A stretch of 5,756 bases of DNA, taken from contig CALHPT010000100.1 in assembly GCA_938036405.1 (NCBI GenBank), positions 1 through 5,756 on the forward strand, in the 5' to 3' direction. This document shows, one piece after another, positions 5,714 to 5,756 of the stretch. The notes beneath the pieces were generated by a model. That model saw only the letters and a program-made list of their open reading frames with translations, ran no database searches and was not told the origin of the DNA. Within the stretch, counting starts at the first letter, position 1. Every line of letters starts with the position of its first letter. The position numbers and the translations under genes were made by a program. Origin of the DNA: an uncultured Tannerella sp. Lineage in GTDB: Bacteria > Bacteroidota > Bacteroidia > Bacteroidales > Tannerellaceae.

Positions 5714-5756
5714 GGGTACATGCAGAAAAGGGAGAGATTCCCCGAAGCATGTACCC
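5714..5756 (+). terminator. Long inverted repeat, probable (bidirectional) terminator of the por operon
   Basis: GGGTACATGC (5714-5723) pairs perfectly with GCATGTACCC (5747-5756) to give a 10-bp stem. The 23-base loop holds a second small stem, GGGA (5730-5733) with TCCC (5739-5742). It sits 48 bases past the porN stop. The T-run expected after a + strand terminator would be beyond the window. On the - strand the stem is followed by the T-rich complement of the AAAATCT repeat, so it could also stop a convergent gene. The arm ends on the last base, so its full extent is unknown, and the end of an insertion element cannot be excluded. Confidence 0.6.

Noticed and set aside
1..5756. CRISPR array, tRNA, rRNA, insertion sequence or toxin-antitoxin gene
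   Set aside because: No repeat-spacer pattern, RNA gene or transposase was seen; the window is almost fully filled by the five por genes.

Overview
The window carries the core gene cluster of the type IX secretion system (T9SS, Por secretion system), the protein export machine found in Bacteroidota. All genes are on the + strand, in the order porP (3' end only), porK, porL, porM, porN. The gene order, the PorK lipoprotein with an FGE-sulfatase fold, the two-helix PorL and the single-helix PorM with its 'PRQKMINLMYLVF' signature make the assignment secure. Start sites lack a clear Shine-Dalgarno sequence, as is usual for Bacteroidota. PorL carries an N-terminal extension relative to Flavobacterium GldL as I remember it, and sizes are close to those of Porphyromonas gingivalis. 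This suggests Bacteroidales, perhaps a higher-GC member near Tannerella or Porphyromonas. That genus-level guess comes from memory and is weak.

Layout: 1-198 is the end of porP, a membrane protein of the PorP/SprF family. It is followed by porK (229-1695), porL (1729-2874), porM (2912-4480) and porN (4556-5665). The first three gaps are 30, 33 and 37 bases and the last is 75 bases. No Bacteroidota-type promoter (TAnnTTTG) was seen in any gap, so the five genes look like one transcription unit whose promoter lies upstream of the window. After porN come a 7-bp A-rich tandem repeat and a 10-bp perfect inverted repeat that ends on the last base of the window. The inverted repeat is probably the operon terminator.

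How the parts work together (established for P. gingivalis and F. johnsoniae): PorL and PorM form the inner-membrane rotary motor driven by the proton gradient. The PorM periplasmic domains reach across the periplasm to the ring of PorK lipoprotein and PorN under the outer membrane. PorP is an outer-membrane-associated component that contacts the PorK/PorN/PorM assembly. The charged residues tied to motor function in GldL and GldM appear to be conserved here (PorL K42, E60; PorM R12).

The system is known, so I do not claim a new one. The unusual parts are local: PorL is enlarged by a Gly-rich linker with an old internal duplication and by a Pro/Gln/Tyr tail with an 8-residue period; PorP, PorK and PorN end in strongly basic tails; PorM has a fresh-looking 7-codon tandem duplication; and porN is flanked on both sides by short A-rich tandem repeats.
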